This document shows, piece after piece, positions 7,897 to 17,627 of a stretch of 62,048 nucleotides of DNA. The stretch is from assembly GCA_034112345.1 (NCBI GenBank), contig JAWUVN010000023.1, forward strand, positions 1-62,048. The letters run 5' to 3'. Position numbers and translations under genes: made by a program. Below the pieces are notes generated by a model. That model was not told the origin of the DNA. It searched no databases and worked only from the letters and a program-made list of their open reading frames with translations. The stretch's first letter is position 1. The number at the start of each line of letters is the position of its first letter. This DNA is from Bermanella sp034112345 (GTDB taxonomy: Bacteria; Pseudomonadota; Gammaproteobacteria; Pseudomonadales; Oceanobacteraceae).

Positions 7897-9357
7897 ATGA
7901 GTGATGCCTATAAAAAAGCGTATGATCGAGAGAAATTATCGAGATTAGCGGCCGAGAAATTACTGGATGAAAAAACACGAGAAGTACAATCCAGTGTGGA
8001 TATGATGCAGCATCAATTTAATGATTTGATGCAGCAAAAAAAAGAAGCCGATTATTTGTTAGCGGTTGCCCGATTAACTCAGGATGATAAGGGGTTAACA
8101 TCAATTGTAAGTGGGTATTTAAAAGCTTCGATTCAATTTATTGGCGGCAGTATTGGTCGTTATAGTTATGTCAAAGGCTCATCAATAACCAGTTGCCCTG
8201 CGGTTGGAACGGATCAAGAAATCCCTCGATTTAGCTTGGCTGTGTATAAAAAAATATATGCTTTACAAGCTAGGAAAATATTACACATATCTGAACTGGG
8301 GGATGAAAATCTAGAAAGTATTTTACAAAACTTAGGTATTAACCGAATTGGCTTTGTGCCTATTAAATCCTTTGGAAAAGTGGCAACTGTTTGTGAGTTT
8401 TATTTGCCTGAAGAGGCAGATTTCAACTCGGCATTATTAGATCAGTGCGAGGTGTCGGCCTATCAAATTAGCAGTATATTAGAAGGTGATATTAACAAGA
8501 AAAAACTGCAAAGCAGTTATGTTGAAATTAAAAGCAGTCATGAAAAATTAAAGCAGGCACAATCACAACTTGTTCAGTCTGAAAAAATGGCTTCATTAGG
8601 GCAGTTGGCTGCAGGTGTGGCTCATGAAATAAATAATCCAATTGGGTTTGTTATGAGTAATGTAGGAACCTTAAAAGAGTATTCTGCTGTCATATCTAAT
8701 TACATTAGGCTAGCCAATGAATTAGTTGAGAAAAACGAAGGCCCAGAAAGTGATGCATTAAAAAAGCTTGATGATGATGAAGATATGAAATTTATCGTCA
8801 GTGACATTAATGACATTATGAGTGACTGTTCTGATGGTTTAATAAGAGTAAAAGATATAGTGGCAAACCTGAAGTCCTTTGCTCGAAGTGATGAGGAAGA
8901 AACGTCGCAATTTGAGATTAATGAATGCATTCTAAATACAATTAAAGTGGTTTGGAATGAGATGAAATATAAGGTGACGTTACACAAAACTTTTGGGGAT
9001 AACTTACCTATGGTACAGGGCCATGAAGGTCAGGTAGGTCAGGTGATTATGAATATCCTAGTAAATGCAACTCATGCTATTGATGAAAAGGGAGAAATAT
9101 TTATTTCCACCAGTCTAAGCGATAGCAATATAGAGGTTGTGATTAAGGATACAGGGAAGGGAATGTCAGAAGCTGTTCAGGCAAAAATATTTGATCCATT
9201 CTTTACGACAAAGGGTGTTAGTGAGGGGACGGGGCTAGGCTTGTCTATTTCTTACGGTATAGTCGAGAGCCATGGAGGCAGTATTAATGTTGTGTCAAAA
9301 GAAGGCGAAGGCACTGAGTTTAAAATACAACTGCCTATTGCGCAGGACCCTATCTAG
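7897..9357 (+). CDS. hnoK: H-NOX-associated histidine kinase (HnoK-like)
   Basis: A soluble histidine kinase of 486 residues. An N-terminal coiled coil (about 1-60) leads to a GAF-like sensory region (about 65-200), a second helix, then HisKA with GVAHEINNPIGF and a HATPase domain with NILVNATHAI (N box), DTGKGM (G1), FFTTKG (F) and GTGLGLS (G2). No membrane segment is seen, as expected for a kinase controlled by cytosolic H-NOX. Start ATG 7897 is preferred over GTG 7888 because GAGGGG lies 8 bases ahead of it. The kinase has no receiver of its own; the two neighbouring receivers are probable targets. The last 8 bases overlap dusC on the other strand. Confidence 0.9.
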   Translation: MSDAYKKAYDREKLSRLAAEKLLDEKTREVQSSVDMMQHQFNDLMQQKKEADYLLAVARLTQDDKGLTSIVSGYLKASIQFIGGSIGRYSYVKGSSITSCPAVGTDQEIPRFSLAVYKKIYALQARKILHISELGDENLESILQNLGINRIGFVPIKSFGKVATVCEFYLPEEADFNSALLDQCEVSAYQISSILEGDINKKKLQSSYVEIKSSHEKLKQAQSQLVQSEKMASLGQLAAGVAHEINNPIGFVMSNVGTLKEYSAVISNYIRLANELVEKNEGPESDALKKLDDDEDMKFIVSDINDIMSDCSDGLIRVKDIVANLKSFARSDEEETSQFEINECILNTIKVVWNEMKYKVTLHKTFGDNLPMVQGHEGQVGQVIMNILVNATHAIDEKGEIFISTSLSDSNIEVVIKDTGKGMSEAVQAKIFDPFFTTKGVSEGTGLGLSISYGIVESHGGSINVVSKEGEGTEFKIQLPIAQDPI

Positions 9358-10300
9358 AGCGCTGCTTTTGTGTGGCATCAATCAACTCTGGAATCGTTTT
9401 TAGGGATCGGATTTTTTTGAAAAATTCAGGTGCTTCTTCGTAGCGAAACTTTAAAAAGCTTAGCCATTGTTTGATCTTACCCTGAGTTGCTTTTTCGTTA
9501 TGGGAAAGTTTAACTTGTTCTATCATCCAAAGAATGTCGGTTAAACGTTTATCCCAGCTTTCTTCTTCATGATCTTGGCCATTTTCATGGCGATTAATTT
9601 GCCTGGCCAAATCTGGCATAGCCACCGCGCCGCGACCTAGCATAATGTTTTCACAGTTACTTTCTTGCTTGGCTAGCTTGTAGTCCTCTAAATTCCAAAT
9701 TTCACCGTTAGCAATAATTGGTAGAGAGACCTGTTCTTTTATTTTAGCGATGTAATGCCAATGAGCAGGAGGCTTGTAACCTTCTACTTTGGTGCGGGCA
9801 TGTATGCATAGCTGGCTGGCGCCGGCTGCTTCTACCGCTTGTGCATTTTCTACGGCTAACGATTTATCTTCATATCCTAGGCGCATTTTAGCGGTAAGCG
9901 GTATATGGCTGGGCATTGCAGTGCGCATGGCCAGCAGTATTTGATAAATGTCTTCTGGGTCTTTTAGTAATACGCTGCCACCACGATTGCGATTCACTGT
10001 TTTTGATGGGCAGCCAAAGTTCACGTCGATTGTGGGCGCACCAAGTAGAGTGCCACGAAAGGCGTTGTCGGCCATTAAATTGGGGTCGCTGCCTAATAGC
10101 TGTAAGTGTACAGGCGTACCGCTTGGGGTCTTCCAATTATGATGTGATTCGGGGCAAATTCGGTGAAACACTTTAGGGGGTAATAACTGATCGCTAATGC
10201 GCAAAAATTCGGTAACACAGTGATCAAATGCGCCGTCGCGGGTGAGCAGTGTACGCATGTTTTCATCAACTAGGCCTTCCATAGGAGCAAGAGCGAGCAT
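9350..10300 (-). CDS. dusC: tRNA-dihydrouridine(16) synthase
   Basis: An FMN-dependent enzyme that reduces U16 in the tRNA D-loop. It has the Dus N-terminus LALAPMEGLVDE, the catalytic Cys in FGCPSKTVNRNRGG, and the FMN-phosphate region IANGEIWN and MLGRGA. TEFLRISDQLLPPKVFHRICPE and KQWLSFLKFRYEEA are typical of the DusC subfamily rather than DusA or DusB. The ATG at 10300 is preferred over one at 10330 because GGAGG sits 4 bases upstream of it and the protein then begins as in known DusC. Transcription converges with the kinase gene. Confidence 0.92.
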   Translation of the reverse strand: MLALAPMEGLVDENMRTLLTRDGAFDHCVTEFLRISDQLLPPKVFHRICPESHHNWKTPSGTPVHLQLLGSDPNLMADNAFRGTLLGAPTIDVNFGCPSKTVNRNRGGSVLLKDPEDIYQILLAMRTAMPSHIPLTAKMRLGYEDKSLAVENAQAVEAAGASQLCIHARTKVEGYKPPAHWHYIAKIKEQVSLPIIANGEIWNLEDYKLAKQESNCENIMLGRGAVAMPDLARQINRHENGQDHEEESWDKRLTDILWMIEQVKLSHNEKATQGKIKQWLSFLKFRYEEAPEFFKKIRSLKTIPELIDATQKQRSR

Positions 10301-10594
10301 ATTGCCTCCATTGATTAGGCTGTCGTTCATTTTTAAAGAGGCGCATATTACCTCAATCCCGATAAAAAAGGGGGATTTTTCAGGGTAGCTAAGCAGTATA
10401 AAGTAGCGGTTAAATTTGCCTAAATCGCCTATTTACAGTACATTAGCGCGATAATTTGTCTATGCTGTTTAAGTTTTAGGCAAAACAATAAAATTGGTTA
10501 TTTAATAATCATTAGCTGCCATTTTAACCATTTATAGTGACTATAAACGGTTGTTATGTCAGATCCGTTTGTTAACGATAAGGAGTGGATGTTT

Positions 10595-10894
10595 ATGTCC
10601 ATGAATCTAGCTGATGCACCAGCTGCAACTGAGTTAGTTCTTAGTGCTGCTGAAAAAGCTGAACTCTTAGCTGACGGCCTTGGATTAATGGGATTTGGTA
10701 TGGGTACGGTTTTCGTATTCTTGATCATCTTGATCTTTGCCACATCTCTAATGTCTACCTTGGTGACAAAGTTTCTACCTGATGCACCTGTTGCACCAGC
10801 GAAGCCTATTGCTCAGCCAGGACAAGGGGTCGACCCGCAGTTACTAAAAGTTTTAGCTGCAGCCGTAAAAGAGCACCGCGCTAGCCAAAAGTAA
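10595..10894 (+). CDS. oadG: Oxaloacetate decarboxylase gamma subunit
   Basis: Small single-span membrane subunit that holds the Na+-pumping decarboxylase together. One hydrophobic helix (GFGMGTVFVFLIILIFATSL) is followed by a Pro/Ala linker (APVAPAKPIAQPG) and a basic C-terminus, as in known OadG proteins. The best ribosome-binding site, AAGGAG ending at 10585, is 9 bases before the ATG at 10595; earlier in-frame ATGs at 10556 and 10589 fit less well. First gene of oadGAB. Confidence 0.88.
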   Translation: MSMNLADAPAATELVLSAAEKAELLADGLGLMGFGMGTVFVFLIILIFATSLMSTLVTKFLPDAPVAPAKPIAQPGQGVDPQLLKVLAAAVKEHRASQK

Positions 10895-10945
10895 GCGCGC
10901 TACTCATATAACGTACAACGATAATACTTATAAAGGCCATTACAA

Positions 10946-12718
10946 ATGACCGTTACTAAAAAATTAGGCATCACGGACGTCGTATTACGCGACGCTCACC
11001 AATCTTTATTCGCGACTCGCATGCGCATCGACGACATGCTACCTATCGCTGAAAAATTAGATCAAGTTGGTTACTGGTCTTTAGAGTCATGGGGCGGTGC
11101 GACATTTGATTCATGCATCCGTTTCTTAGGCGAAGATCCTTGGGATCGTATCCGCGAATTTAAAAAATTAATGCCAAACACGCCGCATCAAATGTTGCTA
11201 CGTGGTCAAAACCTTTTAGGTTACCGTCATTACGCTGATGACGTTGTTGAAAAATTTGTTGAACGTGCTGCTACAAACGGCGTTGATGTGTTCCGTATTT
11301 TTGATGCCATGAATGATCCGCGTAACCTTGAGACAGCTATCAAAGCTGTTAAGAAGCAAGGTAAACACGCACAGGGTACATTGTCTTATACTACCTCTCC
11401 TGTACATAATATGGATGCTTGGTTAGGTCTTGCTAAGCAAATTGAAGATCTAGGTGTTGACTCGATTGCCATTAAAGATATGGCCGGTATCATCAACCCT
11501 TATGAAGTATTTGAACTTGTTTCTCGTCTTAAGAAAGAAACAGATCTTGAGGTTCAGCTTCACTGCCACGCAACTGCGGGCATGAGCGACATGGCTATCC
11601 TTAAAGCAATCGAAGCGGGTGTTGACCGTGTTGATACTGCAATCTCTTCAATGTCAGGTACTTACGGCCACTCAGCAACTGAAACAGTTGTGGCGGCTAT
11701 GAAAGGATCTGAACGTGACACAGGCCTAGACCTATTGTTGCTTGAAGAAATCGCAGCTTACTTCCGCGATGTTCGTAAAAAATACTCTAAATACGAAGGC
11801 GCCCTACGCGGTACCGATTCTCGTATCCTAGTGGCTCAAGTACCTGGTGGCATGTTAACCAACATGGAAAACCAACTACGCGAGCAAGGCGCTTCTGATA
11901 AGTTTGATGAAGTGTTATTAGAAATTCCACGTGTACGTGAAGATCTTGGTCACATTCCACTGGTTACGCCAACGTCTCAAATCGTAGGTACTCAAGCGGT
12001 ACTTAACGTATTAACAGGTGAGCGTTACAAGTCTATCTCTAAAGAGACACAAGGCATTCTTAAAGGCGAATACGGTGCAGCTCCTGCTCCAATGAACGCT
12101 GAGCTTCAAGCTCGTGTATTAGATGGTGCTGAAGTGATCACTTGTCGTCCTGCTGATTTGATCGACGACGAAATGGATCAAATCATTGCTGACGTTGATG
12201 CGCTAGCCGCTGAAAAAGGCTTTAAACTTGCCGACGAAAAAATTGATGATGCATTAACTTATGCCTTGTTCCCACAGGTTGCCCCTAAGTTCTTAGAAAA
12301 CCGTGGTAACCCAGATGCGTTTGAGCCTGCACCTAAAGGCAATGCTGAAGACACATTCACTGTAAACGTAGACGGCAACGAATATGTAGTGAAAGTTGAT
12401 GACGGCGGTGACGTATCACAACTTGCTCCTGTAAATGGTGCGCCATTATCGTTCGGTGGTGCTGCGGCTCCAGCGGCGGGTGCAGCGCCTGCAGCAGTTG
12501 GCGGTGGCGAACCAGTAACGGCTCCATTAGCGGGTAATATCTGGAAAGTAGAAGTTCAGGTTGGCCAGCAAGTGGCTGAAGGCGATGTGATCGTTATTCT
12601 TGAAGCCATGAAAATGGAAACTGAAATCCGCGCCCATAAAGCTGGCACCATTGGTAGCATCACTACCAAAGCTGGTGACACAGTTGTCGTTGGCGACGTA
12701 CTGCTAACAATAGCGTAA
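10946..12718 (+). CDS. oadA: Oxaloacetate decarboxylase alpha subunit (biotin carboxyltransferase)
   Basis: Transfers the C4 carboxylate of oxaloacetate to biotin, giving pyruvate. The N-terminal HMGL-like TIM barrel has DVVLRDAHQSLFATRM and the metal ligands in QLHCHATAGMS; the conserved carboxyltransferase domain (PYC_OADA) follows, then an Ala/Pro/Gly-rich flexible linker and a C-terminal biotinyl domain with EAMKMETE, the biotinylated lysine being K556. The length of 590 residues is normal. A weak SD-like AAAGG precedes the ATG. It lies 51 bases after oadG and 10 before oadB, so all three should be one transcript. Confidence 0.96.
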   Translation: MTVTKKLGITDVVLRDAHQSLFATRMRIDDMLPIAEKLDQVGYWSLESWGGATFDSCIRFLGEDPWDRIREFKKLMPNTPHQMLLRGQNLLGYRHYADDVVEKFVERAATNGVDVFRIFDAMNDPRNLETAIKAVKKQGKHAQGTLSYTTSPVHNMDAWLGLAKQIEDLGVDSIAIKDMAGIINPYEVFELVSRLKKETDLEVQLHCHATAGMSDMAILKAIEAGVDRVDTAISSMSGTYGHSATETVVAAMKGSERDTGLDLLLLEEIAAYFRDVRKKYSKYEGALRGTDSRILVAQVPGGMLTNMENQLREQGASDKFDEVLLEIPRVREDLGHIPLVTPTSQIVGTQAVLNVLTGERYKSISKETQGILKGEYGAAPAPMNAELQARVLDGAEVITCRPADLIDDEMDQIIADVDALAAEKGFKLADEKIDDALTYALFPQVAPKFLENRGNPDAFEPAPKGNAEDTFTVNVDGNEYVVKVDDGGDVSQLAPVNGAPLSFGGAAAPAAGAAPAAVGGGEPVTAPLAGNIWKVEVQVGQQVAEGDVIVILEAMKMETEIRAHKAGTIGSITTKAGDTVVVGDVLLTIA

Positions 12719-12728
12719 GGAGTACGTT

Positions 12729-13895
12729 GTGGAAAAGTTAAATAAATTAATAATGGATTCTGGGCTTGCTCAAATGGAGTGGGGCCAGGCGCTGATGATC
12801 GCGGTGGGTTTACTGCTGTTATTTTTAGCCATTAAAAAAGGCTTTGAGCCATTATTGCTATTACCTATTGGTATTGGTGCCATTTTTGTAAATATTCCAG
12901 GTGCAGGCTTTTATGCTGCGCCCGTTTACGATGCAGTGGGTCACCTAGAGTCGCCAGCAGGCTTGCTTTATTACATCTATAACATGGGTATCGCAACGGG
13001 CATGTTCCCACTGCTTATCTTTATGGGTGTAGGCGCAATGACTGACTTTGGACCCTTACTGGCTAACCCTAAAACATTATTGTTAGGTGCAGCGGCTCAG
13101 TTTGGTATCTTTGGTACGGTATTAGGTGCGGTATTGATGAATCATTACGGCATCATGCCCTTCACGTTAGAAGAAGCGGCGGCCATTGGTATCATTGGTG
13201 GTGCTGACGGACCAACGTCTATCTTTGTTGCATCTAACCTAGCGCCTCATCTATTAGGTGCCATCGCAGTAGCGGCTTATTCATACATGGCACTTGTGCC
13301 AGTGATTCAGCCACCAATAATGCGTGCATTGACTAACGATGATGAGCGTAAGATTAAAATGGAGCAACTTCGTGTTGTTAGCCAGAAAGAAAAAATCTTA
13401 TTTCCAATTATCGTATTGATTCTTGTTGGTTTAGCGTTACCTTCAGCTGCACCTTTATTGGGTATGTTCTGTTTAGGTAACTTGATGAAAGAGTCGGGTG
13501 TGGTAGATCGTTTAAGCGATACCGTGCAAAACTCTTTAATCAACATCGTAACCATTATGCTTGGTTTGGGTGTAGGTTCTAAGCTTTCAGCTGATGAGTT
13601 TCTAAACCTGAAAACCTTAGGTATTTTAATTCTTGGTCTAACGGCGTTTTGTGTGGGTACTGCATGTGGCGTATTGATGGCCAAAGGCATGAACTTATTC
13701 CTAAAAACTAAGTTGAATCCGTTAATTGGTTCTGCTGGTGTATCAGCGGTACCAATGGCAGCGCGTGTATCTAATAAGGTTGGTTTAGAATATAACCAAC
13801 AGAACTTCTTGTTAATGCATGCAATGGGTCCAAACGTAGCAGGGGTTGTTGGTTCAGCCGTTGCCGCGGGTGTAATGCTTTCTTATCTTGGTTAA
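12729..13895 (+). CDS. oadB: Oxaloacetate decarboxylase beta subunit (Na+-pumping carboxybiotin decarboxylase)
   Basis: Integral membrane subunit that decarboxylates carboxybiotin and exports Na+. Features include the N-terminal amphipathic helix, FEPLLLLPIGIGAIFVNIP, the Na+-site region GIIGGADGPTSIF (with the key Asp), and the C-terminal SAGVSAVPMAARVSNKVG and GPNVAGVVGSAVAAG segments. Length of 388 residues is somewhat short but full, as in OadB-2 type proteins. GTG start with AAGGAG about 8 bases upstream. A clear terminator follows. Confidence 0.95.
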   Translation: MEKLNKLIMDSGLAQMEWGQALMIAVGLLLLFLAIKKGFEPLLLLPIGIGAIFVNIPGAGFYAAPVYDAVGHLESPAGLLYYIYNMGIATGMFPLLIFMGVGAMTDFGPLLANPKTLLLGAAAQFGIFGTVLGAVLMNHYGIMPFTLEEAAAIGIIGGADGPTSIFVASNLAPHLLGAIAVAAYSYMALVPVIQPPIMRALTNDDERKIKMEQLRVVSQKEKILFPIIVLILVGLALPSAAPLLGMFCLGNLMKESGVVDRLSDTVQNSLINIVTIMLGLGVGSKLSADEFLNLKTLGILILGLTAFCVGTACGVLMAKGMNLFLKTKLNPLIGSAGVSAVPMAARVSNKVGLEYNQQNFLLMHAMGPNVAGVVGSAVAAGVMLSYLG

Positions 13896-13923
13896 TTCCT
13901 GATAAAAAAACAGCACTAAAAGA

Positions 13924-13947
13924 AAGCACCTTCGGGTGCTTTTTTTA
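13924..13947 (+). terminator. Terminator of oadGAB
   Basis: Stem AAGCACC / GGTGCTT with a TTCG tetraloop and seven T's, about 30 bases after the oadB stop. Confidence 0.92.
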
Positions 13948-14068
13948 TGCTTTTTATTTAGGTTGGTAATGGAAAGTTGGTGGGTATTATTATCTGGATC
14001 AATGTTTTATCTATTTGGATTTACTTCAATTAGAAATAATATCTCGTAGAGATATTCGTAATCTTTAA

Positions 14069-14087
14069 TTGACCAAATGGTTAAGTT
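14069..14087 (+). promoter_or_regulatory. Putative operator upstream of first BMP-family gene
   Basis: TTGACCAAATGGTTAAGTT, an imperfect palindrome (TNACCA / TGGTNA), lies in the AT-rich 280-bp region before the gene at 14229. A closely similar site, CTGGCCAATTGGTTAGTTT, lies upstream of the other BMP-family gene (25230-25248), and a half-site TTTGGTCAGCTAG lies at 14193-14205. Sharing by two homologous genes suggests a common regulator; this is inference. Nothing else was recognised in 13948-14228. Confidence 0.4.
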
Positions 14088-14228
14088 AAATAAATGAACT
14101 AATAATCTGTTATATATTTTATATTATGAGATCTAGTTAACACTATTTTATTATCTTATCTTTATTATAGCCGCCACTTCAGAAGTTGATCGTTTGGTCA
14201 GCTAGTTTTTGAGCAGTAAAAATATTTT

Positions 14229-15287
14229 ATGAACCGATTTATATTTATTTTCATCATGACTTTGATGAGTCCGTTTTCTTTATCAGCACCTTTAAAGGTT
14301 GGGTTTATTTATGTCAGTCCTGTCGGAAATGCTGGATGGACTTATTCTCATGATTTAGGTCGTGAGTATCTAGAGAAAATTTATGGTGATAAAATTCAAA
14401 CTAAAATAATTAAGTCAGTGCCCGAAGGAATACAATCTCGAGCGCCATTGGCAGAACTTGCAAGAGATCACGATATTATTTTTGCTACATCATGGGGTTA
14501 CATGATTCCAGCGCAGCGTACAGCAAAGCAATTTCCTAATGTGAAAATTGAGCATGTTAACGGGTTGCGTCGAGGGGATAATTTATCTACGTATGCAAAC
14601 CGATCTTATGAGGCGAGATATTTATCAGGGATAGTAGCCGCCGCTATGAGTACGACAGGTCAATTAGGATACGTTGCCGCTTACCCGTTGGCAGAAGTTA
14701 TTCGTGGGCTTAATGCGTTTACTTTAGGGGCGCAGACGATTAACCCTGATATTATTGTAAATGTAGAGTGGATAAATGCTTGGTATGCACCTGATGAATC
14801 TAGGGCAAAAAGTCATAAGTTGATTGATCAAGGTGTTGATGTTTTGGCTCAGCATGTTAATACACCTGTACCTGTTCAAGTGGCAGAAGAAAGAGGTGTA
14901 TTTGCAATTGGATATCATACTGATATGAGTGAGTTTGGGCCAAAAAGTCATTTGGTCTCGGTTATTCATGATTGGGGTAAGGTATATGCGTCACGTATTG
15001 AGGCATTGCAAAATAATAATTGGAAAGCGGAAAACCTATGGTTAGGCTTGAAAGACGGTATATCTAAATTAGACTCAATGAGTACAGCTATCCCACAATG
15101 GGCTTTTGAAAAAGTTGAGTTAGCAAAGTCTGAAATAATTTCAGGAAAAAGACATGTTTTTTCTGGGCCTATTAAAAATCATAGAGGCCGTATTCGAGTA
15201 AAAGCAGGGCATGAATTATCAGATGAAGAATTGCAGCGTATAAATTGGTATGCGGAAGGGATAAGGGGCGACCTGAGATTCTTCTAA
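14229..15287 (+). CDS. BMP-family (PnrA/Med-like) periplasmic binding protein
   Basis: A 352-residue exported substrate-binding protein. A signal peptide (MNRFIFIFIMTLMSPFSLSA) is followed by LKVGFIYVSPVGNAGWTYSHD, the family N-terminus, and by GYVAAYPLAEVIRGLNAF and NVEWINAWYAPDESRA, typical ligand-pocket stretches. The BMP family usually feeds ABC importers for nucleosides or other purine-like compounds, but no permease or ATPase gene is nearby. It is a clear homologue of the protein at 24083-25174. The cysteine-free signal indicates a soluble rather than lipid-anchored form. The ribosome-binding site is weak. A sensory or scavenging role is possible. Confidence 0.85.
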   Translation: MNRFIFIFIMTLMSPFSLSAPLKVGFIYVSPVGNAGWTYSHDLGREYLEKIYGDKIQTKIIKSVPEGIQSRAPLAELARDHDIIFATSWGYMIPAQRTAKQFPNVKIEHVNGLRRGDNLSTYANRSYEARYLSGIVAAAMSTTGQLGYVAAYPLAEVIRGLNAFTLGAQTINPDIIVNVEWINAWYAPDESRAKSHKLIDQGVDVLAQHVNTPVPVQVAEERGVFAIGYHTDMSEFGPKSHLVSVIHDWGKVYASRIEALQNNNWKAENLWLGLKDGISKLDSMSTAIPQWAFEKVELAKSEIISGKRHVFSGPIKNHRGRIRVKAGHELSDEELQRINWYAEGIRGDLRFF

Positions 15288-15579
15288 GAATAGCTAATAT
15301 GAGTATTTGCAGTAATCGAGAGTTTCGATTCATATGATGGATGCATTTGACTCCATACTTTTGATCTCATTAAGCCTTAAACTTCATATGTGATGATCTG
15401 GGTGCTTCAGCTAGGAAGATTACGTCATTAGTGGTCGATTTACGCCCGTTTGAGCAAGTGCGGAGGCGTGAATGAAAGGCCTCGTCTAGGATATATAGGT
15501 AAGCCTTAAATGGCGAAAAAATAATAATGACTGTGATGGCGAGTTTGAGCTAGAGCAGTCAGTTTTGGGTCACCTATAC

Positions 15580-16821
15580 ATGTCCAATTTTATTGCGCAA
15601 TTTTCACCGTGGACACTGGTTCTTATTGGAATCATATTCGTGTTAACGGTGTATTTCCAATTTTTTAAATACAGTTCTAGAACAGCTGAAGCTGCGCCTA
15701 CGATTTTAACCAGTATTGGTATCTTTGGTACCTTCCTCGGGGTAGCGTTGGGCTTAACCGATTTCGATACCCAGAACTTACAAGAAAGTGTCCCTCTTTT
15801 ATTGAGTGGTTTAAAAACGGCATTTTGGTCATCTATCGCAGGTTTGTTAGGGGCGCTTAGTATTAAGGGTCGTGCCGTTATGGATGTGACATCGGGAGAT
15901 GTTAATCATCAGCGAACAGCCAGTATTGATGATTTGCACAAGGCTATGACGTTAATTCATCAGTCTCTGACAGAAAAAGATCAAACACTGATGCAAGAAC
16001 TTTCACTGGTACGCGTTGAAAACCAACGTCAAAGCGATGATTTAATCAGCGCGATGGGTCGTTATCAAACCGAAATGGTAGAAGCCAATACACAAGCATT
16101 AATTGATGCGCTTGGTGCGGTTATGCGTGACTTTAATACTAAAATTGATGAACAGTATGGCGATAACTTTAAACGCTTAAATGAAAGCGTGGGCAAGATG
16201 TTGGACTGGCAGAAAGAATACAAACAACAATTGATTGAGCTGGCGGATAACCAAAAAACAATTGGGTTATCTATGAAAGATGCATCGGCTGCTTTTGAGA
16301 ATATGGTTAGCCATGCAGAATCATTTAATGGCATTAGTGAAAGCTTGGGCACAATGTTACAAGGCTTAAATACTCAGCGAGATGTTTTGGATGGGCATTT
16401 ATCTGGTTTAGCGCGGTTGGTAAGTGAGGCAGGAGCAGGTTTGCCACAATTAGAAGAGCGTATGACCTTCCTAACGACAGGTCTTGCTGATTCGTTAGGT
16501 CAGTATAATGATCGCATGGAAGCCATGCTTGAAAAAACCACAACCAGTATGGATAAAACGACTCACAATCTGACTCAGAACTTACAATCATCTTACGGTG
16601 AAGCTTTTAGTCAGCTCGATAATAAGATTCTTCAAACGCTTACTCAAACAGATAAACAGATAGCGAAGTTAGATGCCGCGTTAGAGCAAGAGTTAAATAA
16701 GTCTCTTAAAACTATGGGAGAGCAGTTGGCTGCATTAAGTGAAAAGTTTGTGCAGGATTACAGTCCATTAACCGAGCGATTGCATGACTTAGTTAATCTA
16801 GCCAATCAGAAGGGAGATTAA
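15580..16821 (+). CDS. ZorA-like MotA/TolQ/ExbB-family proton-channel protein with long coiled-coil tail
   Basis: Three hydrophobic segments (about 12-29, 41-60, 72-95) match the MotA/ExbB stator fold: PTILTSIGIFGTFLGVALGL and LLSGLKTAFWSSIAGLLGAL are strongly typical of Zorya ZorA. After residue 100 come about 300 residues of predominantly helical, Gln/Glu/Lys-rich sequence with no hydrophobic stretch, fitting the cytoplasmic tail of ZorA, although shorter than in many ZorA proteins. ATG 15580 is preferred to a TTG at 15565, though the ribosome-binding site is weak. The next gene is its OmpA/MotB-like partner. It could also belong to a non-defence ExbB-type motor. Confidence 0.8.
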   Translation: MSNFIAQFSPWTLVLIGIIFVLTVYFQFFKYSSRTAEAAPTILTSIGIFGTFLGVALGLTDFDTQNLQESVPLLLSGLKTAFWSSIAGLLGALSIKGRAVMDVTSGDVNHQRTASIDDLHKAMTLIHQSLTEKDQTLMQELSLVRVENQRQSDDLISAMGRYQTEMVEANTQALIDALGAVMRDFNTKIDEQYGDNFKRLNESVGKMLDWQKEYKQQLIELADNQKTIGLSMKDASAAFENMVSHAESFNGISESLGTMLQGLNTQRDVLDGHLSGLARLVSEAGAGLPQLEERMTFLTTGLADSLGQYNDRMEAMLEKTTTSMDKTTHNLTQNLQSSYGEAFSQLDNKILQTLTQTDKQIAKLDAALEQELNKSLKTMGEQLAALSEKFVQDYSPLTERLHDLVNLANQKGD

Positions 16822-16871
16822 TGTGCATACTTGTGAACAATTGATTGGCGTATATTTAAAAGTGAAAATAT

Positions 16872-17588
16872 ATGCAATCTGATGAAGAAATGCTTGGTGG
16901 CATTAGAGAGCAAGAAGGGCATTGGGTTGCTGTAACCGATCTCATGGCCGGATTGATGATGGTGTTTCTACTTATTTCTATTGTTTTTATGATAAATGTG
17001 GAGTTACAACGAAAAAAAATCACAGACGTTGCCATTTTATATGATCATTTAAGAACTCAGTTATATGAAGATCTAGTAACCGAATTTTCTCCTGATTTAG
17101 AGAGTTGGGGGGCAGAAGTTCAAGAGGATTTAACGTTCCGATTTAATAAAACGGAATTATTATTTAGTAAGGGTGATTCTAGTTTAAATCCAGAGTTCCA
17201 AACCATTCTTTCAGATTTCTTTCCTCGTTATGTGAGTATTATTACAGCGCCTAAATATCGAGATGATATTTTAGAAGTTAGAATTGAAGGGCATACCTCT
17301 ACTGGTTGGCTGGGGGCTGCGACAGAAGATGATGCATATATTTACAATATGGCATTATCACAGGCTCGCACTCGATCTACTTTAGCGTATCTATTGTCTC
17401 TATCAGACTTGAAAGAGCAAAAGGTTTGGTTGAGAAAATATTTGACAGCGAACGGCCTGTCTTCAGCCAAAGCAATTATTGATGACAGTGGTGTTGAAAA
17501 TGGAGATCGTTCTCGGCGTGTAGAATTTAAAGTAAGAACCGATGCCGAAGGAAAAATAGCCACGATCTTAGAAGATGTGCTGCCCTAA
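16872..17588 (+). CDS. ZorB-like OmpA/MotB-family motor partner
   Basis: A short N-terminal cytoplasmic stretch leads to one membrane helix with a buried acidic residue, D23, in AVTDLMAGLMMVFLLISIVF, the position of the proton-carrying Asp in MotB and ZorB. The periplasmic part contains an OmpA-like peptidoglycan-binding domain: VRIEGHTST, MALSQARTRSTLAYLL and ENGDRSRRVEFKV. The usual Asp after GHT is Ser here. The protein has 238 residues. It starts 50 bases after the ZorA-like gene on the same strand. Together the two should form a membrane-potential-driven rotary unit anchored to the cell wall. Confidence 0.82.
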   Translation: MQSDEEMLGGIREQEGHWVAVTDLMAGLMMVFLLISIVFMINVELQRKKITDVAILYDHLRTQLYEDLVTEFSPDLESWGAEVQEDLTFRFNKTELLFSKGDSSLNPEFQTILSDFFPRYVSIITAPKYRDDILEVRIEGHTSTGWLGAATEDDAYIYNMALSQARTRSTLAYLLSLSDLKEQKVWLRKYLTANGLSSAKAIIDDSGVENGDRSRRVEFKVRTDAEGKIATILEDVLP

Positions 17589-17627
17589 ATATAAACGTAT
17601 CTGTGTCTTTGATGCTTGTAGGTATCT

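Noticed and set aside
15288..15579. Structured RNA or c-di-GMP riboswitch before the ZorA-like gene
   Set aside because: A GAGGC/GCCTC hairpin near 15463-15485 is present, but no riboswitch consensus could be matched.
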